A stretch of 54,507 nt of DNA from Porphyromonadaceae bacterium UBA7555 (GCA_002478045.1 DLLT01000048.1:1-54507), one strand, 5' to 3'; shown: positions 16,561 through 25,396, counted from the first letter of the stretch. A program made the numbers and translations. The notes: generated from the sequence alone by a model not told the origin.

Positions 16561-17538
16561 ATGATTGGAACGACCAAACATACGGGATACGGCGCATTAG
16601 AGCCATACACACCGCAAGAGCCTATGCGCAAGCTCATTGCCGAGAACAATCTTCTGCTGATGGCGCTTAGTCGCTTCGAGATAGCCCTCGGATTCGGCAC
16701 AAAGACGGTGGCTCAGGTCTGCGCCGACAACGGCGTAGACACATCGACATTCCTTGCCGTAGCCAATTTTCTGAGCGACAGGCCTTACGAACGCTTTGCC
16801 GTATCGTTGCCATCACTGGTGAAGTACTTGAAAAATGCGCACACTTATTTCTTGGGCTTCATACTGCCGGAGATACGGCGCAAACTCATTGCGTCCGTAG
16901 ACTGCTCGGACCCGGCCAACGTGGGTTTTCTAATCTTGCGCTTTTACGACGGATATGTCGAAGAAGTTCGGCGACATATGGAGTACGAAAACAGCCATGT
17001 ATTCGATTATGTAGATCGGCTTATCGAAGGCGTCAACCCGGGCGGATACCACATCGCCGACTTCGAGCATGTACATCGCCCCATAGCGTCCAAGCTCAAC
17101 GAGCTCAAGGACATCTTTATATGCCATTATGCCGGTAGCGGCGCACGCGTAGACTCGCTTAACTCGGCACTCTTCGACATCATCACCTGCGAGCAGGATT
17201 TACTGGGACACTGCGCTGTCGAAGATCGCATATTTGTCCCGGCGGTGCAGACCTTGGAGCAGGAAGTGTCGATGCGTACAGCGATGCCAAACAAAGCCCG
17301 AAGCGAGGCCCCGACACCCACGGGAGATATTCTCACCGAGCGCGAAAAAGATATCGTTCGCTGTGTCACACGTGGAATGTCCAATAAGGAGATTGCAGAC
17401 AAGCTGTGCCTTTCGGTGCATACTGTGACCACTCACCGCCGCAACATCAACAACAAATTGCAGATACACTCAACGGCGGCGTTGGCTATCTTCGCCATCC
17501 TTAATAAGCTTATCGACCTGTCCGAAGTACAGGTTTGA
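16561..17538 (+). CDS. LuxR-family regulator with RIC/YtfE-like hemerythrin sensor domain
   Basis: A 325-residue protein of three parts. Residues ~25-75 are helical and resemble the ScdA_N segment of iron-centre repair proteins, but lack its cysteines. Residues ~85-235 have the ligand pattern of a di-iron hemerythrin-like domain: H94, H139-x3-E143, H170/H172 and H217-x3-E221. Residues ~255-320 are a LuxR helix-turn-helix (LTEREKDIVRCVTRGMSNKE, then LSVHTVTTHRRNINNKL). There is no receiver domain, so the iron site probably senses O2, NO or redox state directly; that is inference. The gene is divergent from the thi operon across a palindrome-bearing promoter region, and is followed 113 nt later by the DUF4491 gene. 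Confidence 0.8.
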   Translation: MIGTTKHTGYGALEPYTPQEPMRKLIAENNLLLMALSRFEIALGFGTKTVAQVCADNGVDTSTFLAVANFLSDRPYERFAVSLPSLVKYLKNAHTYFLGFILPEIRRKLIASVDCSDPANVGFLILRFYDGYVEEVRRHMEYENSHVFDYVDRLIEGVNPGGYHIADFEHVHRPIASKLNELKDIFICHYAGSGARVDSLNSALFDIITCEQDLLGHCAVEDRIFVPAVQTLEQEVSMRTAMPNKARSEAPTPTGDILTEREKDIVRCVTRGMSNKEIADKLCLSVHTVTTHRRNINNKLQIHSTAALAIFAILNKLIDLSEVQV

Positions 17539-17651
17539 CACACCCTAAACTTTTTTATAGATAGTATTTGATAGTTTATAATGTATAACGGCTATTGATG
17601 CCATAGGTTCCATATAGACTACTTTATCATAATCTAAATAAGACACATCAA

Positions 17652-17996
17652 ATGACAGAATTTTTGGCGCAATATCACCTTGCCGGATTGGCCGTAGGGC
17701 TTGCCACTTTCCTCATTATCGGATTGTTTCACCCTTTGGTAATCAAAGGCGAGTATTACGTAGGACGTAAGATACGTTGGTGGTTTCTGGGCGCAGGCAT
17801 CATTATGCTCGGACTATGCCTATACGTAGACGACATCGTAGCGTCCATACTCCTGGGTGTGACTGCGTTCAGCTGTCTATGGAGCATCCACGAAGTCAAT
17901 GAGCAGGTCGAACGCGTACGTCGCGGATGGTTTCCGGCCAATCCACGCCGAGCGGTCAAAGACGACACATCCAAAGCCGAAGCTTCCGAACAATGA
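17652..17996 (+). CDS. DUF4491 family small membrane protein
   Basis: A 114-residue protein with three predicted membrane helices (about 10-30, 44-62, 66-84) and a basic tail ending before residue 100. The sequence matches the Bacteroidales DUF4491 family: GLFHPLVIKGEYYVGRK, then SLLGV-type and CLWSIHEVNEQ motifs and RRGWFPANPRR. The function is unknown. Its stop overlaps the start of the VanZ-like gene (ATGA), so the two are co-translated. It follows the hemerythrin-LuxR gene on the same strand. Confidence 0.85.
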   Translation: MTEFLAQYHLAGLAVGLATFLIIGLFHPLVIKGEYYVGRKIRWWFLGAGIIMLGLCLYVDDIVASILLGVTAFSCLWSIHEVNEQVERVRRGWFPANPRRAVKDDTSKAEASEQ

Positions 17997-18427
17997 CCTT
18001 CTTGCTCCGATATTGGCCCAGCGCGTTGACCTTGGCAATAGTACTATGGTTGACCTTGGCATCACAACCATTGCCCGACTTGGACATATCGTCCTTCGAA
18101 GGCCTGGACAAAGTAGTGCACGCGGTTATGATGGGCGGCCTTACCGGAGCCCTGATGTTTGATTGGCGTCGCTGCGGACGCTGGAATTTACGCAAAAGCG
18201 ATGCCGGAAGTCAGCATATGCTGACCCCCGGCGTAGTAGTTATTATATGTCTGTGTATGGCCGTATTCTCGGCCGTGGACGAGTGGGCGCAACACGCCTT
18301 GGGTATGGGTCGTTCTTCAGATTTTTACGATTGGATAGCCGATATGGTCGGCATCATCGTGGCGGCACTGACAGCCCCCGCCGCTATCACAGCGCTGCTT
18401 GAAGGGCAGCGCGCACATCGGCCTTGA
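17993..18427 (+). CDS. VanZ-like membrane protein
   Basis: A 144-residue protein with about four membrane helices. The VanZ signature is present: LDKVVHAVMMG in the first half and DEWAQHALGMGRSSDFYDW-ADMVG in the second. VanZ homologues occur widely outside glycopeptide resistance and their common role is unclear, so no resistance phenotype is implied. The start at 17993 overlaps the DUF4491 stop by 4 nt. The 3' end overlaps the convergent thioredoxin-like gene by 41 bp. Confidence 0.85.
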   Translation: MTFLLRYWPSALTLAIVLWLTLASQPLPDLDISSFEGLDKVVHAVMMGGLTGALMFDWRRCGRWNLRKSDAGSQHMLTPGVVVIICLCMAVFSAVDEWAQHALGMGRSSDFYDWIADMVGIIVAALTAPAAITALLEGQRAHRP

Positions 18428-19400
18428 GGTCATCGTCCTGCTTATCGCGCGACAGAATTTTTCCGTCCGGGCCGAAGAGAATTATGCATGGAATCCCCGA
18501 TATGCCGTAGATGTCCGTAGGTATAGTTTGGCCGTTGAGCCAGCATTCCCACGGCAGGTCATGATCTTTGATAGCCTTGCGTGTATTGTCCGGCTCGTCC
18601 CATACGGCCACGCCGAGTACACGCAAGCCTTTATCCTTAAATTCGTTGTAGAGGTCTTTGATTACTGCGGTTTGGCGTATGCACGGTCCGCACCAGCTGG
18701 CCCAGAAGTCCACCAAGACATACTGTCCTCGTCCTACGACATCGCTCAGGCGGTGAGTGACACCGTCATACGTGATTTCGAAATCGCGGAACATGCAGCC
18801 CGGCTGCGTCTCGGCCTTGGCGCGATTGGCGTCAAGGAGTTTGCGCACGCGCTTGTATTGCTTCATCGAAGGGTGCTGCTCTACCAAAGTCTCAACCTCG
18901 GAAGGTTTCATTTCGTACGCCTGATCGAGGAACAACGAATAGCCAATGACATTATCTATATTTGCACGCATCACCGAGTCCAAGTGAGCCGAAGCTGCCT
19001 TATAAATGCTCATCTGTTCGGCCTCGTCCTTGGTGGCACGCAGACGTTGACTTGCAGCCTGTATGTATGCCGAGATCTCGGCATTTTTCAGATTCAACGG
19101 TGTTTGTATTGTCTGACCGCGGCGGAAGGTATAATTACCCTCCTCAAGTACGAACTGACCGCGGCGATTACCATCTACGATGACACGTGCAAGTATCGGG
19201 ACGTCTACACGCCCGCTGAAGACGGCAGTAGAATCCTCGACCAAAACGCTGTCGACATTGACTCCCGTATCATAGTTTACCAAATAGGCCATAGCGCCTT
19301 CATCCTCCGCGCTTAAAGGCACTGTCACTTTGTAATCACCGGCGTATACGGTCGTGGCTGCTGCCAAAGCCGTCATCGCCCCAAAAAGTATGCTTCTCAT
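18387..19400 (-). CDS. TlpA-like thioredoxin-fold lipid/periplasmic protein with DUF4369 domain
   Basis: A 337-residue exported protein. The signal peptide is 1-20 (MRSILFGAMTALAAATTVYA). A DUF4369-type beta domain spans about 22-130, a helical linker follows, and the C-terminal domain is TlpA/AhpC-like with the redox motif WCGPC near residue 236. It probably reduces or isomerises disulfides in the periplasm; the partner is unknown. The frame is open further upstream to 19685, but that stretch covers two promoters, so the Met before the signal peptide at 19400 is the start. The last 41 bp overlap the 3' end of the VanZ-like gene on the other strand. Confidence 0.88.
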   Translation of the reverse strand: MRSILFGAMTALAAATTVYAGDYKVTVPLSAEDEGAMAYLVNYDTGVNVDSVLVEDSTAVFSGRVDVPILARVIVDGNRRGQFVLEEGNYTFRRGQTIQTPLNLKNAEISAYIQAASQRLRATKDEAEQMSIYKAASAHLDSVMRANIDNVIGYSLFLDQAYEMKPSEVETLVEQHPSMKQYKRVRKLLDANRAKAETQPGCMFRDFEITYDGVTHRLSDVVGRGQYVLVDFWASWCGPCIRQTAVIKDLYNEFKDKGLRVLGVAVWDEPDNTRKAIKDHDLPWECWLNGQTIPTDIYGISGIPCIILFGPDGKILSRDKQDDDLKADVRAALQAAL

Positions 19401-19463
19401 TATCTTCTTGTTTTTTAATGCGTTATATACATATATCGTATAACCTATAGAGGGCTTCGACAG

Positions 19464-19494
19464 CAAAGTTACACTTTTTTTCAGAAAAAACAAT
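19464..19494 (-). promoter_or_regulatory. Promoter of the TlpA-like gene
   Basis: On the minus strand: ATTG (19494-19491), a 19-nt spacer, TAACTTTG (19471-19464). The -7 box is a full match. The predicted start near 19457 gives a leader of about 57 nt. The promoter lies back to back with that of the acyl-CoA synthetase. Confidence 0.6.
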
Positions 19495-19504
19495 CTCCAA
19501 AATG

Positions 19505-19535
19505 TTTGCAAATATGCGGCTAATTCGTAAATTTG
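19505..19535 (+). promoter_or_regulatory. Promoter of the acyl-CoA synthetase gene
   Basis: TTTG (19505-19508), a 19-nt spacer, TAAATTTG (19528-19535): a perfect match to the Bacteroidota consensus. It also decides the gene start, because a Met codon at 19533 would lie within the -7 box, leaving the ATG at 19584 as the real start. Confidence 0.8.
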
Positions 19536-19583
19536 CATTCGATGTACTCTCCCAAGCACCCAATAATCCAAATACTTAGGACC

Positions 19584-21248
19584 ATGGACAAAAATCTGAC
19601 ATCGCTCAACGCCTACATCCAACAAGCAATACGCGAAAATTGGGAAGGGTTGGCACTTACCGATTTCAACGGCACGTCGCTGCAATATCGCGCAGTGGCG
19701 CGCAAAATCGCCAAACTACACATACTTTTCGAAAATGCCGGCATACGCCGTGGCGACAAAATCGCCTTCTGTGGGCGCAACAGCAGCCAATGGGCCACAG
19801 CCGTCTTAGCGGCACTGACATACGGTGCCATCGCCGTACCCATTCTCAACGACTTCAAGGCTGACACGATACAGCACTTGGTCAACCACTCGGAAGCTCG
19901 GCTGCTCTTCATAGGGCAAAACAACTGGGAAAACATCGATGCCGATGCTATGCCCGCCCTACAAGCCATATTTCTTATAGACGATTACTCGCTCACGGTG
20001 TCGCGAGACGAACGCATCTCCGAGGCTCGCAGCCACCTCAACGAACTTTTCGGACACAAGTATCCCGAACGCTTTACACCAGAAGACGTCGTGTACGAGC
20101 CGCGCAACCCGGATGACGTGATTTTCATCAACTACACCTCCGGCTCGATGGGCTTCTCGAAAGGCGTAATGATCACCGAACGCAACATGTGGTCCAATAT
20201 CCAGTATACTATAGATCATCTGGAATTTCTGCTGCCTGGCGATGCGTTGGTAAGTATGCTGCCTTTGGCGCACATGTTCGGAATGATGGTCGAATTCCTG
20301 CATCCCTTTGTTAAGGGGTGCCATATATATTTCCTAACACGCACCCCATCTCCACGTATCATTATGGACGCCTTCGCCAAGGTCAAACCCAAGCTGATAG
20401 TAGCCGTGCCGCTGATTATCGAAAAAATCATCAAGACGCGCGTGTTCCCTCTGCTGGACAAGCCCATGATGAAACTGATGCTGAAAATGCCTTTTGTAGA
20501 CGATGTCCTGCTGGGCAAAATCAAAGACAAACTCACACAGACTTTCGGCGGAAATCTCCAAGAAATGGTTATCGGCGGTGCCGGCCTCAACAAGGACGTC
20601 GAGACATTCCTGCGCCGCATACACTTCCCCTTCACCGTAGGCTACGGTATGACCGAATGTGCGCCGTTGATTGCATACGCACCTTGGGAAGAGTCGCGCC
20701 CGCAGTCATGCGGACGCATTGTCGATAGGATGGAAATGCGCGTCGACTCGCCCGACCCAGCCGAAATACCCGGAGTCCTATGGGTGCGTGGAGCCAACGT
20801 CATGAAAGGCTATTACAATAACCCCGGAGCCACCGAAGCCGTTATGCGTGACGGATGGATGAACACCGGCGACATCTGCACCGTAGACGCCGATGGGTAC
20901 ATATATATACGCGGACGCGACAAAAATATGATACTCGGTCCCAGCGGCCAAAATATCTACCCCGAAGAAATAGAGCAGCGGCTCAACAATATGCCCTACG
21001 TCTGCGAATGTTTAGTCGTAGACAGCGGCGGCGGACGTCTGCAAGCCCTGATATATCCCGACATCGAAAATGCCACACAACAAGGTATGACCATGCCGCA
21101 GATCGAAGAACTTATGCGACAAAATGTCGAGCAACTCAACCACGAACTGCCCGCATATAGCCGCATATCAGACACCAAAGTGATGTACGAGGAGTTTGAG
21201 AAGACGCCCAAGCGCTCAATCAAGCGCTACCTATACCAGCACAATTAA
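19584..21248 (+). CDS. AMP-dependent acyl-CoA synthetase / long-chain fatty acid-CoA ligase
   Basis: A 554-residue ANL-superfamily enzyme. The phosphate loop is INYTSGSMGFSKGVM (from about 182), GYGMTECAPL lies near 354, and the TGD and GRDKNMI hinge motifs follow. It activates a carboxylic acid, most likely a fatty acid, to the acyl-AMP and then the CoA thioester. The serine in SGSMG where SGSTG is usual is a mild substitution. There is no signal peptide, so it is cytosolic or membrane-associated. It is monocistronic: a consensus promoter lies upstream and a GC hairpin 10 nt after the stop. Confidence 0.9.
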   Translation: MDKNLTSLNAYIQQAIRENWEGLALTDFNGTSLQYRAVARKIAKLHILFENAGIRRGDKIAFCGRNSSQWATAVLAALTYGAIAVPILNDFKADTIQHLVNHSEARLLFIGQNNWENIDADAMPALQAIFLIDDYSLTVSRDERISEARSHLNELFGHKYPERFTPEDVVYEPRNPDDVIFINYTSGSMGFSKGVMITERNMWSNIQYTIDHLEFLLPGDALVSMLPLAHMFGMMVEFLHPFVKGCHIYFLTRTPSPRIIMDAFAKVKPKLIVAVPLIIEKIIKTRVFPLLDKPMMKLMLKMPFVDDVLLGKIKDKLTQTFGGNLQEMVIGGAGLNKDVETFLRRIHFPFTVGYGMTECAPLIAYAPWEESRPQSCGRIVDRMEMRVDSPDPAEIPGVLWVRGANVMKGYYNNPGATEAVMRDGWMNTGDICTVDADGYIYIRGRDKNMILGPSGQNIYPEEIEQRLNNMPYVCECLVVDSGGGRLQALIYPDIENATQQGMTMPQIEELMRQNVEQLNHELPAYSRISDTKVMYEEFEKTPKRSIKRYLYQHN

Positions 21249-21258
21249 TCCCCCACGC

Positions 21259-21277
21259 GCGGCGCATGATGCGCCGC
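21259..21277 (+). terminator. GC-rich hairpin after the acyl-CoA synthetase gene
   Basis: GCGGCGCA, loop TGA, TGCGCCGC forms a perfect 8-bp stem starting 10 nt past the stop. A second small stem (CCCTC/GAGGG) and a T-rich stretch (ATTTTATT) follow. This fits a factor-independent terminator with a slightly distant U-tract. Confidence 0.65.
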
Positions 21278-21382
21278 ACCCCTCCGAGGGCACATTTTAT
21301 TAAGAGTCTGACAAAGTCTTAACAGGTTCTTAATATTTCTCATATCTCCTCAACAAATACTCCCTCAATAGCAAAATATGAT

Positions 21383-22747
21383 ATGGCACAACAACAATTT
21401 GCTTCAAAGATAGGATTAGTGGCAGCCACAGTCGGTTCGGCCGTAGGGCTGGGTACGGTATGGCGTTTCCCGGCCGAGACTCAGGCCGGCGGAGGTGCTG
21501 CCTTCCTGCTTATATATGTATTGTGCGTACTACTGCTCGGTATTCCGGTAATGCTGGCCGAATTTGCACTGGGACGCGCCGGGGGCAGCGATGCCGTAGG
21601 GTCGTACAAGGTCTTGTCGCCTCGCGGCAAATGGCAGTACGGAGGGCTGATTGCCGTAATTGCGGCTACGCTTATCATGATGTTCTATATGGTTGTTGGC
21701 GGATGGACGCTCGAGTATCTGCTCAATTCCATCACCGGCGACCTCTACGGCAAATTGCAGTTGCACGACAATGCCAACGAAGCATTTACCGAAGTCATGC
21801 GCAACTATGTCTATTCGGACTTTATGCCCGTAATCAACTCCATACTGATGGTGGGGTTGAACATTGCCGTACTGCTCGGCGGAGTACAAAAAGGCATCGA
21901 ACGACTGTCTACAATCACTATGCCTATATTGTTTGTACTGCTGGCTGTGTTCTGCGGATATACACTGTCTCTTGATGGGGCATCCCAAGGAGTAGAGTTC
22001 TTTCTATCGCCGGACTTCTCCAAGATTACGCCTTCGGTGGTCATCCATGCTATGGGCCAGGCATTCTTCTCCTTAAGTTTGGGCATGGGCATTCTGGTGA
22101 CCTACGCCTCCTATTTCCCGAAAAACGTCAACCTGACACGCACCTCGGTGACTGTATGTATCAGTACGCTATTGGTGGCCATACTCATGGGCTTGATAAT
22201 CTTTCCGGCGCTCACATCCTTCGGCATGTCCGGCAGGGATGTTTCGGGCACAACCCTGGTATTTGTCACGCTGCCCGAAGTGTTCACGCACATGCCAGGC
22301 ACTCAATGGTGGAGCATAGCATTCTTTGCGCTGCTACTAATAGCAGCACTCACCTCCACAGTATCTCTTGCCGAAGTGCCCGTTGCATACATCCAGCGCC
22401 GTTTCGACACCAAGCGCTCCACTGCAGTGCTGGTGACGATGCTACCCATAGCAGTATGCGCCGCTATATGCGCCATGTCCTTTGGGTCGCTGTCGTGGAT
22501 CAGCATTATGGGACAGAGCATCTTCGAATTCCTGGACAACCTCACTTCCGACATAATGCTGCCGATAGTGGCACTGATTACTTGTATATATATGGGGTGG
22601 TTTGCGCCCAAAGGCTTGATGCGTGATCAATTGGGCCATAGCTCAACACAACGGTCCGTAATGGTTTCGCTGGTCATCTTCGCCATACGTGTCATCTCGC
22701 CTGCCTGCATAATTATCATATTGATATCCAACATGCTGAAAATATAA
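21383..22747 (+). CDS. Sodium-dependent transporter of the neurotransmitter:sodium symporter family
   Basis: A 454-residue membrane protein with about 11 helices, the usual bacterial NSS length. The first helix has the Na+-site signature KIGLVAATVGSAVGLGTVWR and GGGAAFLLIY. Helix 6 and 8 regions (FFSLSLGMGILVTYASY; LIAALTSTVSLAE) match the family. It probably imports an amino acid with Na+, but the substrate cannot be told. Two ATGs, at 21378 and 21383, lie close together; the second, in frame with the protein, is used. Confidence 0.93.
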   Translation: MAQQQFASKIGLVAATVGSAVGLGTVWRFPAETQAGGGAAFLLIYVLCVLLLGIPVMLAEFALGRAGGSDAVGSYKVLSPRGKWQYGGLIAVIAATLIMMFYMVVGGWTLEYLLNSITGDLYGKLQLHDNANEAFTEVMRNYVYSDFMPVINSILMVGLNIAVLLGGVQKGIERLSTITMPILFVLLAVFCGYTLSLDGASQGVEFFLSPDFSKITPSVVIHAMGQAFFSLSLGMGILVTYASYFPKNVNLTRTSVTVCISTLLVAILMGLIIFPALTSFGMSGRDVSGTTLVFVTLPEVFTHMPGTQWWSIAFFALLLIAALTSTVSLAEVPVAYIQRRFDTKRSTAVLVTMLPIAVCAAICAMSFGSLSWISIMGQSIFEFLDNLTSDIMLPIVALITCIYMGWFAPKGLMRDQLGHSSTQRSVMVSLVIFAIRVISPACIIIILISNMLKI

Positions 22748-22814
22748 CATACAGTATCTACAGTCGAAATATCCCATATACTGTGGCAAACAAACATTAC
22801 CGCCGATATAGGTG

Positions 22815-22828
22815 TGCAAATATTTGCA
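22815..22828. promoter_or_regulatory. Perfect 14-bp palindrome upstream of the SprT-like gene
   Basis: TGCAAATATTTGCA is a perfect palindrome 38 nt upstream of the ATG, in the 119-nt gap after the symporter. It may be an operator. AT-rich palindromes of this length can also arise by chance. Confidence 0.35.
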
Positions 22829-22866
22829 TATCTACAGCAAATAGTGCGCAAACACATTGACTATAA

Positions 22867-23595
22867 ATGTATTTTACACTCGAATTCATAGAACAAACTT
22901 ACGATAAGTTCAACCTTCAAATCTTCGGCGGACGCTTGCCCAAGGTCCCGTTTCGGCTGAATACGGCACGTTCCTTTGTAGGCAAATGCGCACCACGCAA
23001 CGCCAGTATACACCGACAAGGGAGGCACCCCAATGATGACTTCCATCTCTGCTTCAGCACCGCGCACAACCTCTCACGCCGTCAGGCCGAAGACACGATT
23101 ATACACGAGATGATACACCTATTTATCAATCTCCACAATCTGGCAGATACCACGCACCATGGGCCGTTATATCGCGCACTTATGAATAGTATCAACGCCG
23201 CACACAAACGCGACATCACCATATCCTACAAGCCGACAACCAATGACGACAGCCGAGCCGAAACATCCGGGGATACGACTAATACAGGCATCGAACAAAA
23301 TTCTAAGCCAAGTATGACGCGCAAATGTATGGTTGCCGTTATGCGTGATGCCAAAGGATGGGGCTTCAAGCTGTTGCCGCGCACATACGCAGGCATAACC
23401 CGCTACTACAACGGTGTAAAACATGCCATAGCCGGTTTTGAGTTGTACTATGCCATAGTGGATGCCGCCTTCGCGGCTTACCCCGTGTCATCCGCCCTGA
23501 AAATCTATCGGCTTGATCGCTCCGAAATTTTCAGCCACCTAATCACTGCCATACCATACGAAATCGTAGCCGATGAAGTACGTCCAAAAAAGTGA
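22867..23595 (+). CDS. SprT-like zinc metalloprotease-domain protein
   Basis: A 242-residue protein. The first ~115 residues are SprT-like: HEMIH at 80-84 with a third candidate ligand at H97/H98, plus YDKFNLQIFGGRLP at the N-terminus and LCFSTAHNLS before the site. Residues ~125-160 are a polar linker, and the last ~90 residues are a small basic alpha/beta region of no known family. SprT domains are related to the DNA-protein crosslink proteases Spartan and Wss1, but bacterial roles are mostly unknown. It stands alone between the symporter and gpmI. Confidence 0.8.
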   Translation: MYFTLEFIEQTYDKFNLQIFGGRLPKVPFRLNTARSFVGKCAPRNASIHRQGRHPNDDFHLCFSTAHNLSRRQAEDTIIHEMIHLFINLHNLADTTHHGPLYRALMNSINAAHKRDITISYKPTTNDDSRAETSGDTTNTGIEQNSKPSMTRKCMVAVMRDAKGWGFKLLPRTYAGITRYYNGVKHAIAGFELYYAIVDAAFAAYPVSSALKIYRLDRSEIFSHLITAIPYEIVADEVRPKK

Positions 23596-23742
23596 ACCGG
23601 ACACACACGATGCCGATAAGTATCTACAAATACGCGAATTAACTTCTACAAACATACACATCTCTTTTGCCTTGGACATGAGCTAACATCTGCCGAAAAG
23701 TCGCGCCTATGCCGTATTTGTCACACCGGATTACATCAAACC

Positions 23743-23754
23743 TGCCACGTGGCA
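23743..23754. promoter_or_regulatory. Perfect 12-bp palindrome upstream of the gpmI promoter, candidate operator
   Basis: TGCCACGTGGCA is self-complementary and ends 5 nt before the -33 TTTG of the gpmI promoter. That is a position where an activator would bind. No regulator is assigned. Confidence 0.45.
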
Positions 23755-23759
23755 CAACT

Positions 23760-23791
23760 TTTGCAAGTATGACGATATATTCGTACCTTTG
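23760..23791 (+). promoter_or_regulatory. Promoter of the gpmI operon
   Basis: TTTG (23760-23763), a 20-nt spacer, TACCTTTG (23784-23791): consensus match. The leader is about 80 nt and contains the palindrome GGCCTTAAGGCC (23804-23815), which can fold as a short hairpin near the transcript 5' end. Confidence 0.75.
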
Positions 23792-23878
23792 TAGTGTCCA
23801 AACGGCCTTAAGGCCAAAGGCACACAATCACGAAAACACACTGGGAATATAACAACACACGACATATATCAAAAGACT

Positions 23879-25396
23879 ATGGCAAAGAAAGCACTACTGA
23901 TGATTTTGGACGGCTGGGGCATCGGTCCCCACGACCACAGCAACGCTATATACGAGACACCCAAACCATATTGGGACAGTCTCATTAAAAAATATCCTCA
24001 CTCCAAACTTCAGGCTTCGGGCGAAAACGTCGGACTGCCTGACGGTCAGATGGGTAACAGCGAGGTAGGTCACCTCAATATCGGCGCCGGACGCATTGTC
24101 TATCAAGACTTGGTAAAAATCAACCGCGCCATTGCCGACGGCTCCATTATGGACAACCCAGAAATCAAGAGCGCATATTCCTACGCCAAGCAAACCGGAC
24201 ACGCTCTGCACCTTATGGGTCTCACCAGCACCGGTGGCGTACACTCATCGCTTAACCATATTTTGGCTCTGTGTGACATAGCCAAAGAATACGGCCTCGA
24301 AAAAGCATACCTACACTGCTTTATGGACGGACGTGACACCGACCCGCATTCGGGTATATCGTACATCAAGACCATACAGGAGCACTGCGCCGGCGGTCCG
24401 GTAAAGATAGCCAGCATCATCGGCCGTTTTTACGCTATGGACCGCGACAAACGCTGGAATCGCATCAAAGAAGCCTACGACCTGCTGACATCCGGCAAGG
24501 GCACACAAGCTACGGATATGGTCAAAGCCATGCAAGACAGCTATGACGCCGATGTCACCGACGAATTTGTCAAGCCCATCAATAACAGCACCTTCGATGG
24601 CACCATCAAGGAAGGTGATGTGGTCATATTCTTCAACTATCGTAACGACCGTGCCAAGGAGCTTACCATAGTTCTCACCCAGCAAGATATGCCCGATGAA
24701 GGCATGCACACCATTGCCGGACTTAAGTACTACTGTATGACACCCTATGACGCATCCTTCAAGGGTGTGCACATCCTCTTTGACAAGAAGGACGTGCCCG
24801 ACACATTGGCCGAATACCTCTCCAAACAAGGCAAGAAGCAGTTACACATTGCCGAGACCGAGAAATACGCACATGTCACATTCTTCTTCAACGGCGGACG
24901 CGAGCAACCCTTCGATGGCGAAGATCGCATCTTGGTCCCCTCGCCCAAAGTTGCCACCTACGACCTCAAGCCGGAGATGAGCGCTCCCGAAGTTAGCGAG
25001 AAACTCGTAGCGGCCATCAATACACGCAAGTACGACTTCATCGTCGTCAACTTTGCCAACTGTGATATGGTAGGCCATACCGGGGTATACACCGCTATAC
25101 AGAAGGCAGTAGAAACCCTTGACAAATGTGTACATGACGTCATTGAAGCAGTCAAAGCCAATGACTACGAAGCCATTATCATCGCCGACCACGGCAATGC
25201 CGACCACGCTGTCAACGCCGATGGCACTCCCAATACGGCGCATTCCCTCAACCCCGTGCCCTTTGTATACGTCACCTCCGATACCAAGGCTAAGGTCAGT
25301 GACGGCATTTTGGCAGATGTAGCTCCCAGCATCCTCCATATTATGGGTCTGGCCCAGCCCGCCGATATGACAGGCCACGACCTCATCAGCGAATGA
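23879..25396 (+). CDS. gpmI: 2,3-bisphosphoglycerate-independent phosphoglycerate mutase
   Basis: A 505-residue Mn-dependent enzyme that interconverts 3- and 2-phosphoglycerate in glycolysis. The phosphorylated serine is S61 in GNSEVGHLNIGAG, and the metal ligands include D11 (LDGWG). Also present are the FMDGRDTDP loop, GRFYAMDRDKRW, FFNYRNDRA and a C-terminal IIADHGNAD. The whole family length is there. It leads an apparent three-gene operon: its stop overlaps the start of the next gene by 4 nt (ATGA), followed by the BioG-BioC fusion. Confidence 0.98.
   Translation: MAKKALLMILDGWGIGPHDHSNAIYETPKPYWDSLIKKYPHSKLQASGENVGLPDGQMGNSEVGHLNIGAGRIVYQDLVKINRAIADGSIMDNPEIKSAYSYAKQTGHALHLMGLTSTGGVHSSLNHILALCDIAKEYGLEKAYLHCFMDGRDTDPHSGISYIKTIQEHCAGGPVKIASIIGRFYAMDRDKRWNRIKEAYDLLTSGKGTQATDMVKAMQDSYDADVTDEFVKPINNSTFDGTIKEGDVVIFFNYRNDRAKELTIVLTQQDMPDEGMHTIAGLKYYCMTPYDASFKGVHILFDKKDVPDTLAEYLSKQGKKQLHIAETEKYAHVTFFFNGGREQPFDGEDRILVPSPKVATYDLKPEMSAPEVSEKLVAAINTRKYDFIVVNFANCDMVGHTGVYTAIQKAVETLDKCVHDVIEAVKANDYEAIIIADHGNADHAVNADGTPNTAHSLNPVPFVYVTSDTKAKVSDGILADVAPSILHIMGLAQPADMTGHDLISE

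Noticed and set aside
18390..19316. 305-codon frame opposite the TlpA-like gene
   Set aside because: It mirrors a gene with a signal peptide, a DUF4369 domain and a CxxC thioredoxin motif, and has no recognisable protein features of its own.
19533..19583. Earlier start for the acyl-CoA synthetase
   Set aside because: This ATG lies inside the -7 box of a perfect consensus promoter, so it would not be in the transcript; the ATG at 19584 gives a normal N-terminus.
19401..19685. Upstream extension of the TlpA-like frame (95 extra residues)
   Set aside because: It crosses two promoters and the start of the divergent gene, and it would bury the signal peptide; the start at 19400 exposes it.
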